A stretch of 64,000 nt of DNA from positions 2,174,356 to 2,238,355 of the forward strand of contig NZ_CP060140.1 of NCBI RefSeq assembly GCF_022376295.1. Direction: 5' to 3'. How positions within the stretch are numbered: the first letter of the stretch is position 1; every line of letters begins with the position of its first letter. Under the pieces are notes generated by a model. The model was not told where the DNA came from. It made no database searches and was given only the letters and a program-made list of their open reading frames with translations. Both the position numbers and the translations under genes were made by a program. This document shows, piece by piece, positions 44,080 through 52,422 of this stretch. Source of the DNA: Nodularia sphaerocarpa UHCC 0038 (lineage in GTDB: Bacteria; Cyanobacteriota; Cyanobacteriia; Cyanobacteriales; Nostocaceae).

Positions 44080-44637
44080 ATGATTTTTACCACAACTGCA
44101 CTCAAAGACGCATTTATTGTTGATGTAGAAACAAAGCCGGATCATCGGGGCTTTTTTGCCCGTGGTTTCTGCGCGCAAGAATTTATACAACATGGTTTGA
44201 AGCCAACAGTTGCCCAATGTAATATATCTTTTAACTACAAAAAGGGTACTGTACGGGGAATGCACTATCAAGTTTCTCCGGCCGCAGAAACAAAATTGGT
44301 GCGTTGTACTAAAGGCGCTATCTATGACGTAATTATTGATATGCGTCCTGAATCGCCCAGTTTTTTATCACATATTGGTGTGGAATTAAGCGCAGAAAAT
44401 CACCGCGCTTTATATGTACCAGAAATGTTTGCTCACGGTTATCAAACTCTCACAGATGATGCTGAGGTTGTCTATCAAGTGGGTGAGTTTTATACACCAG
44501 GTTATGAACGAGGATTACGCTATAATGACCCATTTTTTAATATTGAATGGCCTCTAGAAGTAAGTGAAATTTCTGAGAAAGATTTAAGTTGGACTTTATT
44601 GGAAATGATCCCGGTTGGTAGTGCAGATTCTAGATAA
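44080..44637 (+). CDS. dTDP-4-dehydrorhamnose 3,5-epimerase family protein
   Basis: This 185-residue cupin has the RmlC pattern: FFARGFCAQEFIQHGL, then QCNISFNYKKGTVRGMHYQV with the catalytic His (residue ~64), KLVRCTKGAIYDVIIDMR and YVPEMFAHGYQTL. The Tyr that usually acts as the acid lies in VVYQVGEFYTPGYERG. In this setting the substrate is more likely a CDP-4-keto-6-deoxyhexose than the dTDP sugar, since no rmlA/B is nearby. It begins 36 bp after the oxygenase. Confidence 0.9.
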   Translation: MIFTTTALKDAFIVDVETKPDHRGFFARGFCAQEFIQHGLKPTVAQCNISFNYKKGTVRGMHYQVSPAAETKLVRCTKGAIYDVIIDMRPESPSFLSHIGVELSAENHRALYVPEMFAHGYQTLTDDAEVVYQVGEFYTPGYERGLRYNDPFFNIEWPLEVSEISEKDLSWTLLEMIPVGSADSR

Positions 44638-44662
44638 ACAGTTATCAGTTATCAGTTATCAG
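44638..44662. repeat. AGTTATC heptamer repeat
   Basis: Three tandem AGTTATC units lie between the epimerase and the SAF oxidoreductase; the same heptamer occurs before ftsH near 33046-33060. Confidence 0.75.
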
Positions 44663-44719
44663 TGTATTTACTGTTTTAAAGATTAGTTTGAGTAAAGAAT
44701 TAAGAGAGGAGTTGAGCGA

Positions 44720-46033
44720 ATGATTATTATTGATCGTGCCTTAGAAGCCCGCGCCGCAGCCGGGAATCCGGTGAAAGTGGGGATGATTGGTGCTGGTTTT
44801 ATGGGTCGGGGAATTGCTAATCAAATTATCAATTCAGTTCCGGGAATGGAGTTGGTGGCTATTTTTAGCCGTCAGGTTGATGCAGCTAAACGAGCTTATA
44901 CAGAAGCGGGAATAGAAAATATTCAAGTTGTGACGAATGTCACTGAATTAGAAGAGGCGATCGCTCAGGGTAAATATGCAGTTACGGAAGATGCGGCATT
45001 ACTCTGCCAATCTGAGGGCATTGATGCCATTATTGAGGTAACTGGTGCAGTAGAATTTGGCGCTGGGATCGTCATGCAGGCGATCGCTCATCGCAAACAC
45101 GTGATTATGATGAATGCCGAACTCGACGCGACTATTGGCCCCATCCTCAACGTCTACGCCAACAAAGCCGGAGTCATTCTCAGCGCCTGTGATGGTGATC
45201 AGCCAGGGGTAGAAATGAATCTCTACCGATTTGTTAAAAGTATTGGTCTAACTCCCTTATTGTGCGGTAACATTAAAGGGCTTCAAGACCCTTATCGCAA
45301 TCCGACGACTCAAGAAGGATTTGCTAAACGTTGGGGTCAAAAAGCTCACATGGTGACCAGCTTTGCTGATGGAACCAAAATTTCCTTCGAGCAGGCGATC
45401 GTTGCCAACGCCACAGGAATGAAAGTCGCCCAGCGTGGAATGCTCGGTTACAATTTCAGTGGTCATGTTGATCAAATGACGAAAATGTACGACGTTGATC
45501 AACTTAAAGAACTGGGTGGTATCGTTGATTATGTAGTTGGCGCTCAACCTAGCCCTGGTGTGTTTGTATTTGCCACTCACGACGACCCCAAACAACGGCA
45601 CTATCTCGATTTGTACAAATTAGGTGAAGGCCCTTTATATAGCTTCTACACTCCTTATCACCTCTGTCATTTTGAAGTCCCATTATCTGTAGCCCGTGCT
45701 GTCCTGTTTCAAGATGCTGTCTTATCTCCACTAGCAGGCCCAGTGGTTGATGTGATCACCACTGCCAAAATTAATCTGAAAGCCGGCGAAACCCTAGACG
45801 GTATTGGCTATTATATGACCTACGGTCAATGTGAAAATTCTCCTATTGTGCAACAGCAGAAATTACTCCCAATTGGTTTAGCTGAAGGTTGTCGCCTCAA
45901 ACGAGATATTCCCCAGGATCAAGTCCTCACTTACGATGATGTAGAGTTACCTGAAGGCAGACTTTGCGACCAACTACGCGCTGAACAAAACGTTTATTTT
46001 GCATCAGAAAAAGTTCTGGCAACCGTTGGGTAA
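44720..46033 (+). CDS. SAF-domain NAD(P)-dependent oxidoreductase, homoserine-dehydrogenase-like
   Basis: The 437-residue protein has an N-terminal Rossmann domain with VGMIGAGFMGRGIANQI (GxGxxG) and IIEVTGAVEFGAGIVMQAI. A central dehydrogenase-like domain follows (CDGDQPGVEMNLYRFVKSIG). The C-terminal SAF-like stretch contains KLLPIGLAEGCRLKRDIPQD. Proteins of this layout occur in many surface-polysaccharide clusters and are thought to act on nucleotide-linked or carboxylated sugars; the reaction is not established. AGAGGAG precedes the ATG. It is the last gene before the 178-bp tandem array. Confidence 0.85.
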   Translation: MIIIDRALEARAAAGNPVKVGMIGAGFMGRGIANQIINSVPGMELVAIFSRQVDAAKRAYTEAGIENIQVVTNVTELEEAIAQGKYAVTEDAALLCQSEGIDAIIEVTGAVEFGAGIVMQAIAHRKHVIMMNAELDATIGPILNVYANKAGVILSACDGDQPGVEMNLYRFVKSIGLTPLLCGNIKGLQDPYRNPTTQEGFAKRWGQKAHMVTSFADGTKISFEQAIVANATGMKVAQRGMLGYNFSGHVDQMTKMYDVDQLKELGGIVDYVVGAQPSPGVFVFATHDDPKQRHYLDLYKLGEGPLYSFYTPYHLCHFEVPLSVARAVLFQDAVLSPLAGPVVDVITTAKINLKAGETLDGIGYYMTYGQCENSPIVQQQKLLPIGLAEGCRLKRDIPQDQVLTYDDVELPEGRLCDQLRAEQNVYFASEKVLATVG

Positions 46034-47208
46034 CATCAGTATTTTCTATATTACTACCTGGAGTTAAGGCTGTGATCCCCTCAAGCTTCCTGATCAGCAG
46101 TTTGAGGGAATCTTTTACAGATGCATCAGCTAACCAAACTGGAGAAATAAAAGTTTGTAGTCAGGACTTTAGTCCTATCGACCTTGATAATGAGCGCTAA
46201 AGCACTCACTACAAACCCATTTTTATCCTGATTTTTTCTAGCAGATAATTATGAGTAAATACTGCAATTTTACCACAAAAATTGATATTTTTGCATCACA
46301 CAGTATTTAAGTCAAACACCTGGATATAAAGTTTGTAGTCAGGACTTTAGTCCTATCAACCTTGATAATGAGCGCTAAAGCACTCACTACAAACCCATTG
46401 TTACCCTGATGTTTTCTAGCAGATAATTATGAGCAAATACTGCCATTTTGCCACAAAAATTGATATTTTTGCATCACACAGTATTTAAGTCAAACACTTG
46501 GATATAAAGTTTGTAGTCAGGACTTTAGTCCTATCAACCTTGATAATGAGCGCTAAAGCACTCACTACAAACCCATTGTTACCCTGATGTTTTCTAGCAG
46601 ATAATTATGAGCAAATACTGCCATTTTGCCACAAAAATTGATATTTTTGCATCACACAGTATTTAAGTCAAACACTTGGATATAAAGTTTGTAGTCAGGA
46701 CTTTAGTCCTATCAACCTTGATAATGAGCGCTAAAGCACTCACTACAAACCCATTGTTACCCTGATGTTTTCTAGCAGATAATTATGAGCAAATACTGCC
46801 ATTTTGCCACAAAAATTGATATTTTTGCATCACACAGTATTTAAGTCAAACACTTGGATATAAAGTTTGTAGTCAGGACTTTAGTCCTATCAACCTTGAT
46901 AATGAGCGCTAAAGCACTCACTACAAGCCCATTTTTATCCTGATTTTTTCTAGCAGATAATTAGGATAAAATACTGCCATTTTGCCACAAAAATTGATAT
47001 GTTTGCATCACACAGTATTTAAGTCAAACACCTGGATATAGTGATAAAATTCAATATCAAGTAGATAAACGCGCTTTTTTTAGGTTATCTGGGTTTGTAA
47101 TTAGAGATGAAAGATATGATAATTTGCATTTATCGTTCTGAAAACTAAACTTGTTAAAAGCAACTTACTGGCAAGTTTTCCACAGACTGAAAAAGATAAG
47201 ATAAAACT
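46034..47208. other. 1.2-kb gene-free region dominated by a tandem repeat
   Basis: There is no coding frame of note. About 110 bases of unique sequence follow the SAF gene, then the five-unit 178-bp array, then about 165 unique bases up to the GT4 gene. The final stretch must contain any promoter for 47209. Confidence 0.8.
46149..47042. repeat. Five tandem 178-bp repeats, each with a palindromic core
   Basis: The motif GTTTGTAGTCAGGACTTTAG starts at 46153, 46331, 46509, 46687 and 46865, an exact 178-bp period. Units 2, 3 and 4 appear identical. Units 1 and 5 carry a shared set of differences (CATTTTTATCCTGATTTTTT and CACCTGG instead of CATTGTTACCCTGATGTTTT and CACTTGG). In each unit the first ~65 bases form a stem: GTTTGTAGT pairs with ACTACAAAC, and AGGACTTTAGTCCT and AGCGCTAAAGCACT lie inside. 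The remaining ~110 bases are AT-rich linker. The unit contains stop codons in all plus frames that I checked, so it is not a coding repeat. Confidence 0.97.
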
Positions 47209-48297
47209 ATGAAAATTGCTCTAGTTCATGATTACTTAACCCAGCGCGGTGGAGCCGAGCGCGTATTTGAATTACTTTGTAAGCGTTACCCCGAAGCGGA
47301 TGTTTTTACATCTTTGTACAATCCGCAAAAAACTATTGATATGGGTGAGCGTATAGTTCAAACTACTTTTTTGCAAAAAATTCCTGGTGCTGTCAAGTAT
47401 TTTAGATTGATGGCTCCTTTGTATTTTCCGGCTTTTCGGGCGTTGGATCTACAAGATTACGATTTGATTATTAGTAGTAGTACTAGCTTTGCTAAAGCAG
47501 TCCGCAAACGTCCAGATGCAAAACATATTTGTTTTTGTCATAATGTTACCCGTTTCTTGTGGGATACGGAAACTTATTTAAGGGAGTATGGGGACTATCG
47601 ATATTTTGCGCCGTTGATTGAACAAGTTTTTCAATTAATGAGAAATGTAGATTTGAAATATGCTCAGGAACCTGACCTTTACATTGCTAACTCTAGTGTA
47701 GTCGCCCGTCGTATTCAAAAAATTTATCACAAAGAAGCAATTGCTATTAATTATCCAATTGATACAAATAATTTTTTGTTTTCAGATATAAAAGATGAAT
47801 ACTATCTGGCTTCGGCGCGGATGATCAGTTATAAGCGTTTAGATATAATCATTGAAGCCTTTAATTGGTTAGGTTGGCAATTATTAATCTCAGGTGATGG
47901 TCCAGAAGAAGAACGACTAAAAGCCAAAGCCTTAGATAATATTCAGTTTTTAGGACACGTCAGTGATGCTCAACGCAAAGAATTATTTTCTAAAGCCAAG
48001 TCTGTGATAGTGGCCGCCTTAGAAGACTATGGATTAGTTCCCGTTGAGGCTAATGCTAGTGGCACACCAGTCATCGCCTACGGAGCAGGTGGAGTATTAG
48101 ATACACAGATTCACGGAAAAACCGGGGTATTTTTTAACAGACAAACACCCGAATCCATACAATCTGCATTACTAGAGTCCGGAGGAATCACTTGGAATTA
48201 TGAAAATATTCGTAATCATGCAGTAAACAATTTTTCGGAACCAGTATTTTTTAGCAAGGTTGAGCAACTTATTGAACAAACTTGTAGTATCAATTAA
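47209..48297 (+). CDS. Glycosyltransferase family 4
   Basis: This 362-residue GT-B enzyme starts MKIALVHDYLTQRGGAERVF, the Gly-rich acceptor loop. The donor-site motif is in VAALEDYGLVPVEANASGTP (E-x7-E). The sequence SARMISYKRLDIIIEAF resembles the WbaZ/mannosyltransferase-like subgroup. A C-terminal helix completes the fold. It is the first gene after the 178-bp array, so its expression may depend on a promoter within or after the array. The donor sugar is not determined. Confidence 0.92.
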   Translation: MKIALVHDYLTQRGGAERVFELLCKRYPEADVFTSLYNPQKTIDMGERIVQTTFLQKIPGAVKYFRLMAPLYFPAFRALDLQDYDLIISSSTSFAKAVRKRPDAKHICFCHNVTRFLWDTETYLREYGDYRYFAPLIEQVFQLMRNVDLKYAQEPDLYIANSSVVARRIQKIYHKEAIAINYPIDTNNFLFSDIKDEYYLASARMISYKRLDIIIEAFNWLGWQLLISGDGPEEERLKAKALDNIQFLGHVSDAQRKELFSKAKSVIVAALEDYGLVPVEANASGTPVIAYGAGGVLDTQIHGKTGVFFNRQTPESIQSALLESGGITWNYENIRNHAVNNFSEPVFFSKVEQLIEQTCSIN

Positions 48298-48522
48298 TGG
48301 TTTTTGGACAGAAGGTGACACTGAGCAACCTGGAAACCAAGATGGAGTCGTACTTTTTTAATTACGAATTAGAATTACTTAAAGCCTCTGGCTACGCCAC
48401 ACCCGCTATCAGGATGGCGGCGCGGTAGCTCCAGGGCAATTACGAATTGGGAATTAACTTCACTCTATCCCCCAAGGGGAAGTAAGCTACGCGTAGCGTC
48501 TCGCAGATAAGGATAAATAAAC
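48298..48522. repeat. Short interval with GCTACGC-type and AATTACG repeats
   Basis: AATTACGAATT occurs at both ends (near 48359 and 48438) of a GGCTACGCC/GGCGGCGCGG block, and a GCTACGCGTAGC palindrome is at about 48487. These are dispersed-repeat fragments between the GT4 and Wzc-like genes. Confidence 0.5.
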
Positions 48523-50766
48523 ATGAATCAAGCTCGTCTTAGTCCGGGTATAAATCAGGTTAATAACTCTAATACAGAACCAAGCTACGGACAGCTGTTT
48601 AAAATATTTATTCGCAGATTCCCTTGGTTTTTAGCAGTATTTATTACTTCCATCTCAATGGCGGCTGTGGTAACTTCTAGGACAAAACCTACCTACAGAA
48701 GCTCGATGCAGCTGCTGGTAGAACCTAACTATCAAGGTAGGCCAGAAGGAGCTGGGGTAGACAGTCAATTTATCGAGCCTGATATTCAGATAGATACAGC
48801 CACCCAGCTAAATCTGATGCAAAGTTCAGGACTGCTCCAACAGGCAGTTGACAAACTTAAATCTGATTATCCTGATATCAGTGTGAATGAAATTAAAGCA
48901 TCTTTAGTCCTCAATCAACTCAGGGGGAAAGAAGATAATGTAGCGACAAAAATTTTCCAAGTTGATTATACTGCCCAAGATCCAGAAAAGACCAAAAACG
49001 TTTTGGGGGCAATTCGCCAAGTTTATGTGGAATACAATAAACAGCAGCAGGATTCGCGGTTACAGAAAGGTTTACAAGTGATCAGGGAACAGTTAAGTAA
49101 AGCTAGCGAGGAAGTGAATGCTTCGGAAAGTAACCTACAACGATTTCGCCGCAACCAAAATTTAATTAATCCTGAGTCACAAGCTAAAGCCCTAGAAGAT
49201 TCTTTAAACACTATTGAACAAGAGCGTCGAACTACCCGTTCTCAGTATCAAGAGGCTGTAGCCCGCCAAAAATCTCTGCAAGAACAACTCAAGCGTTCTC
49301 CACAAAATGCTCTGGTTGCTTCTCGCCTGAGTCAGTCTACTCGCTATCAAGGCTTACTCAACGAAATTCAAAAAACTGAACTTGCACTAGCTCAAGAACG
49401 TTTGCGCTTTACGGATGAAACTCCTAATGTGCAGAAACTCCAAGAACAACTGGAAAGCCAGAAGAAATTATTGCAACAAGAGGTGGGCAGAACTTTAGGC
49501 GTACAGTCTAATGGTGCAACTTCTTCCCAAGAACCTCTTTTGGAACAAGGACAATTCGGTGAAATTGATCTCAACCTGGCTAGTCAGCTCGTGGAAACGC
49601 AAACAACGATCGTTGCTTTAAGCGCGCGCGATCAAACTTTGGCGGAGAAAGAAAATGAATTGCGTTTTGAAATCAAACGCTTTCCGCCTCTGTTGGCTTA
49701 TTATAATCGCATTATGCCACAGCTAAAATTTAGCCGGGAAAGGTTAGAGGAGCTATTGCGAGCTGAACAGAAATTGCGCCAAGAACTTGCTAAGGGTGGG
49801 TTTAATTGGGAAGTTGTGGAAGAACCCCAATCAGGTATGCAATTGGGTCCCAATCTCCGGCAAAATCTTTTGTTGGGTGGAGTTGTGGGGTTGATGTTGG
49901 GAGGTATTGCTACTTTTATTCGAGAAGCGTCTGATGATGCGGTTCATACTACTGCTGAGTTGGAAAAGCAGGTTTCTTTACCGTTGTTGGGAACTACTCC
50001 CAAACTGCCAACTAGCAAAACCAGAGAATCAATTATTAAGTTGCCTTTTGGTAAACCAGAAGTTCTTTCCCCTTGGACAATTCAGGTGTTGCAGTCGCCA
50101 CCGCGTTGGGAATCACTGGATTTAATTTTCAAAAATATTGAACTTTTAAATTCTGTTACCAATTTGAAGTCTCTGATGATTACCTCGGCTTTGCGAGATG
50201 AGAGTAAGTCGGCTTTGGCTTTGGGTTTGGCTATGAGTGCGGCTCGTTTACACAAACGGGTACTATTAATTGATGCCAATTTACGTGAACCTAGTCTTCA
50301 CCAACAGCTAAATCTTCCCAATGAGCAAGGACTATCTACTCTGCTGGCTAGTGATGTGACTATTCCCCAGCAGATTGGTGTTCCAACTTTAGGTTCAGCG
50401 TACATCGATATTTTGACAGCAGGGCCGACACCTCTTGATCCGGCAAATCTTTTGAGTTCACCACGGATGATGCAATTGATGTCAGTGTTTGAGGATAATT
50501 ATGATTTGGTACTGATTGATGCTTCGCCAGTTCTCGGTTTGGTGGATGCTATGCTGACGGCTTCATCTTGTCGTAGTGTGGTGCTGGCGGCCAGTATGAG
50601 TAAGGTAACTCGCAGCCAATTAGCCCAAGCTACAGCTATGTTGAGTAAGTTAAATCTGATTGGGGTTGTGGCTAATGGAGTCTCAAACTCTGGCAGTACC
50701 TATGTACACTATCCCCAACCTTCTAAGTCGTCGCAATTGGCGCTAAAACAAGCGGTAGAAAAATAG
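48523..50766 (+). CDS. Wzc-like polysaccharide co-polymerase / tyrosine-kinase-like protein with degenerate P-loop
   Basis: The 747-residue inner-membrane protein sets chain length and links polymerisation to export. It has a Wzz domain with a first helix (FLAVFITSISMAAVVTS, about residues 36-52), a long periplasmic coiled coil (about 170-420) and a second helix (LLLGGVVGLMLGGIATFI, about 449-466). A cytoplasmic BY-kinase-type domain follows. Walker A' (VLLIDANLREPSLHQQL) and Walker B (LVLIDASPVLGLVDAM) are present. The P-loop, however, reads SALRDESKSALALGLA (about 551-566) rather than the usual SxxxGEGKST. There is no Tyr-rich tail. It starts after an AAGGATAAA site and precedes hepC by 751 bp. 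Confidence 0.93.
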   Translation: MNQARLSPGINQVNNSNTEPSYGQLFKIFIRRFPWFLAVFITSISMAAVVTSRTKPTYRSSMQLLVEPNYQGRPEGAGVDSQFIEPDIQIDTATQLNLMQSSGLLQQAVDKLKSDYPDISVNEIKASLVLNQLRGKEDNVATKIFQVDYTAQDPEKTKNVLGAIRQVYVEYNKQQQDSRLQKGLQVIREQLSKASEEVNASESNLQRFRRNQNLINPESQAKALEDSLNTIEQERRTTRSQYQEAVARQKSLQEQLKRSPQNALVASRLSQSTRYQGLLNEIQKTELALAQERLRFTDETPNVQKLQEQLESQKKLLQQEVGRTLGVQSNGATSSQEPLLEQGQFGEIDLNLASQLVETQTTIVALSARDQTLAEKENELRFEIKRFPPLLAYYNRIMPQLKFSRERLEELLRAEQKLRQELAKGGFNWEVVEEPQSGMQLGPNLRQNLLLGGVVGLMLGGIATFIREASDDAVHTTAELEKQVSLPLLGTTPKLPTSKTRESIIKLPFGKPEVLSPWTIQVLQSPPRWESLDLIFKNIELLNSVTNLKSLMITSALRDESKSALALGLAMSAARLHKRVLLIDANLREPSLHQQLNLPNEQGLSTLLASDVTIPQQIGVPTLGSAYIDILTAGPTPLDPANLLSSPRMMQLMSVFEDNYDLVLIDASPVLGLVDAMLTASSCRSVVLAASMSKVTRSQLAQATAMLSKLNLIGVVANGVSNSGSTYVHYPQPSKSSQLALKQAVEK

Positions 50767-51517
50767 CGCCTGGGGATGGGGGACAAACTCGATGCTTGGC
50801 GTAGATGGAAATAGGAAGTCTCTGTTTGTATCTGTGTGCAAATTTACCAATTGAAAGGTTTTCTATGATGTGCGATCGCCATTTTTGGTATGCGATCGCA
50901 CATATCTTTTTTGGATAATTAGCCGCTAGCGCTGTAATTTTTATTGAACAATTTTTTTGTATATTACTATTACTTCAAACTAAGTATATTTATAACAGCT
51001 TTATAATTAACTAGAAAAACCACTGACTGTTTAAAGACTAAATAAAGAATCTATCCCAGCATAGAGTCATTCCTCCAAAGTCTTATATCCTAGAGATTAA
51101 CGCCCCTTCTCAACAGCTAAAAGACAAAGGTAAACTGGTTTTGTGAGATAGATCAAAAAAATAGGTAGTTGTAACTAAAGGTATATCTGAACTTATAAGG
51201 CACTTGAGGAACGGGGGAATTTTCCTCTACACTTCCCCATCGTCCCTAGCTATTAGAGAGAAACCCGCGTTTTCCCATCAGCTTTCTCAGTGTGTTTACT
51301 ACTGCTTATCTGTTTAGTATCTTTCTTGTTTGTACATCTTTACACCAACTGAATTCCCTCAGATGTTGATTTATCTGGAGTGCAAGTTAAAAGAGTATAT
51401 TTTTGCACGCAATCACCTACATATTTTTGGAACAAAACCAAATTCGTGCAAACTTTTTGGCATTGATAGCTTTCAATATTAACTCAGCAATTCAGTATTG
51501 TATATATCCAAAGACCT
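50767..51517. other. Long upstream region of hepC
   Basis: About 750 bp hold no recognisable gene. Two HIP1-like sites lie near 50870-50900, the middle is AT-rich, and a GGAACGGGGGAATTTTCC block is near 51212. In Anabaena hepA and neighbours are induced in differentiating heterocysts and depend on HepK/DevR; a similarly long regulated leader is plausible here, but I cannot identify binding sites. Confidence 0.5.
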
Positions 51518-52261
51518 ATGACAATTTCACTAATTCCCACTCTTCACAATTCCTCTCCTGAGATCCAGCCACACCAAAATAATCACTTTTCCTACTGTAC
51601 ACTCCAATGGCGGCGGGGTCAATTATTGGTGAAGGCTTCCCGACAAACTAAACAGCTTCATCTTGCTTCTTTACATGACGAGCCATTATTAGTAAATTGC
51701 TTAAAAAAATCTCTAGTAAATTTGGTGAGTATAGATCCAAATGTTGGTGAAGATTATCTCAAGCTTTGGGTTGCAGCCTGTGAACAAGCTGGTAAGCCGA
51801 TATTTGTTCGCCTACCCTCTAGGGATAAACAAGGGAAACAAGGTAGCACTTGGCAAAAACTAATTGACTGGATGGCTGCTTTATTTTTGCTAGTACTCAT
51901 GAGTCCAGTTATGCTGGCATTATTTGCCATTTTACAGATGGATTCACCAGGAGCAGTTTTGACTAGTGAGTGGCAGGTTGGAGAACGAGGTAAAGTATTT
52001 CGTGCGCTCAAGTTTTCTACAACTGCAAAACTTAATCTTACACCTTTAGGTCGTTGGATGCGTAAATACGATTTAGACCATCTACCCCAGTTGTGGAATG
52101 TGCTGCGCGGTGAAATGTCTTTGATGGGATCTCGTAGTTGCACTTTAGAAAATGCGGTGCGGCTAACTTTGGCGGGACAACAACAGGTAAATCAACTATC
52201 ACAGATGACTGATTCATGGGAAGAATCTAGTGTATTGCATTTGGATAGCCAAACACTGTGA
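51518..52261 (+). CDS. hepC: HepC-like bacterial sugar transferase (initiating phosphoglycosyltransferase family)
   Basis: The 247-residue protein has a ~110-residue N-terminal part without clear membrane spans, then a re-entrant helix (WMAALFLLVLMSPVMLALFA, about 117-136). The PF02397 sugar-transferase domain follows: MDSPGAVLTSEWQVGERG, then LDHLPQLWNVLRGEMSLMGS. This family loads the first sugar-phosphate on undecaprenyl phosphate. The usual DE dyad of the LDELPQL motif is DH here (D187, H188), KFRTM is KFSTT and GPRP is GSRS. Position directly before hepA matches hepC of the Anabaena HEP island. No strong ribosome site is seen at the ATG. Confidence 0.85.
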   Translation: MTISLIPTLHNSSPEIQPHQNNHFSYCTLQWRRGQLLVKASRQTKQLHLASLHDEPLLVNCLKKSLVNLVSIDPNVGEDYLKLWVAACEQAGKPIFVRLPSRDKQGKQGSTWQKLIDWMAALFLLVLMSPVMLALFAILQMDSPGAVLTSEWQVGERGKVFRALKFSTTAKLNLTPLGRWMRKYDLDHLPQLWNVLRGEMSLMGSRSCTLENAVRLTLAGQQQVNQLSQMTDSWEESSVLHLDSQTL

Positions 52262-52290
52262 TTTTTTTGTGAACTATATTCAGTCGCTCA

Positions 52291-52320
52291 GGTGCGTTAG
52301 GCAAAGTGCTATAACGCACC
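52291..52320. repeat. Hairpin between hepC and hepA
   Basis: GGTGCGTTA (52291-52299) pairs with TAACGCACC (52312-52320) across a 12-base loop, 30 bp after the hepC stop, followed by CTAAAAAAAA. It is related to the GTGCGTTAGCC arm of the 8242 repeat. It could partly terminate or process the hepC-hepA transcript. Confidence 0.65.
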
Positions 52321-52422
52321 CTAAAAAAAAGGGCAGCAATTTTTTATCTTACCTAAAATCAAAGGGTTATTGAGCATCTCTATGACTTATCTAACTAATC
52401 ACATTTTTTCGAGAAACAACTT

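Noticed and set aside
44080..44637. rmlC of a dTDP-rhamnose pathway
   Set aside because: The fold fits, but no rmlA, rmlB or rmlD is nearby while CDP-sugar genes are, so the dTDP substrate is not supported.
46149..47042. CRISPR array
   Set aside because: The whole 178-bp unit repeats, linker included; there are no short repeats with unique spacers and no cas genes.
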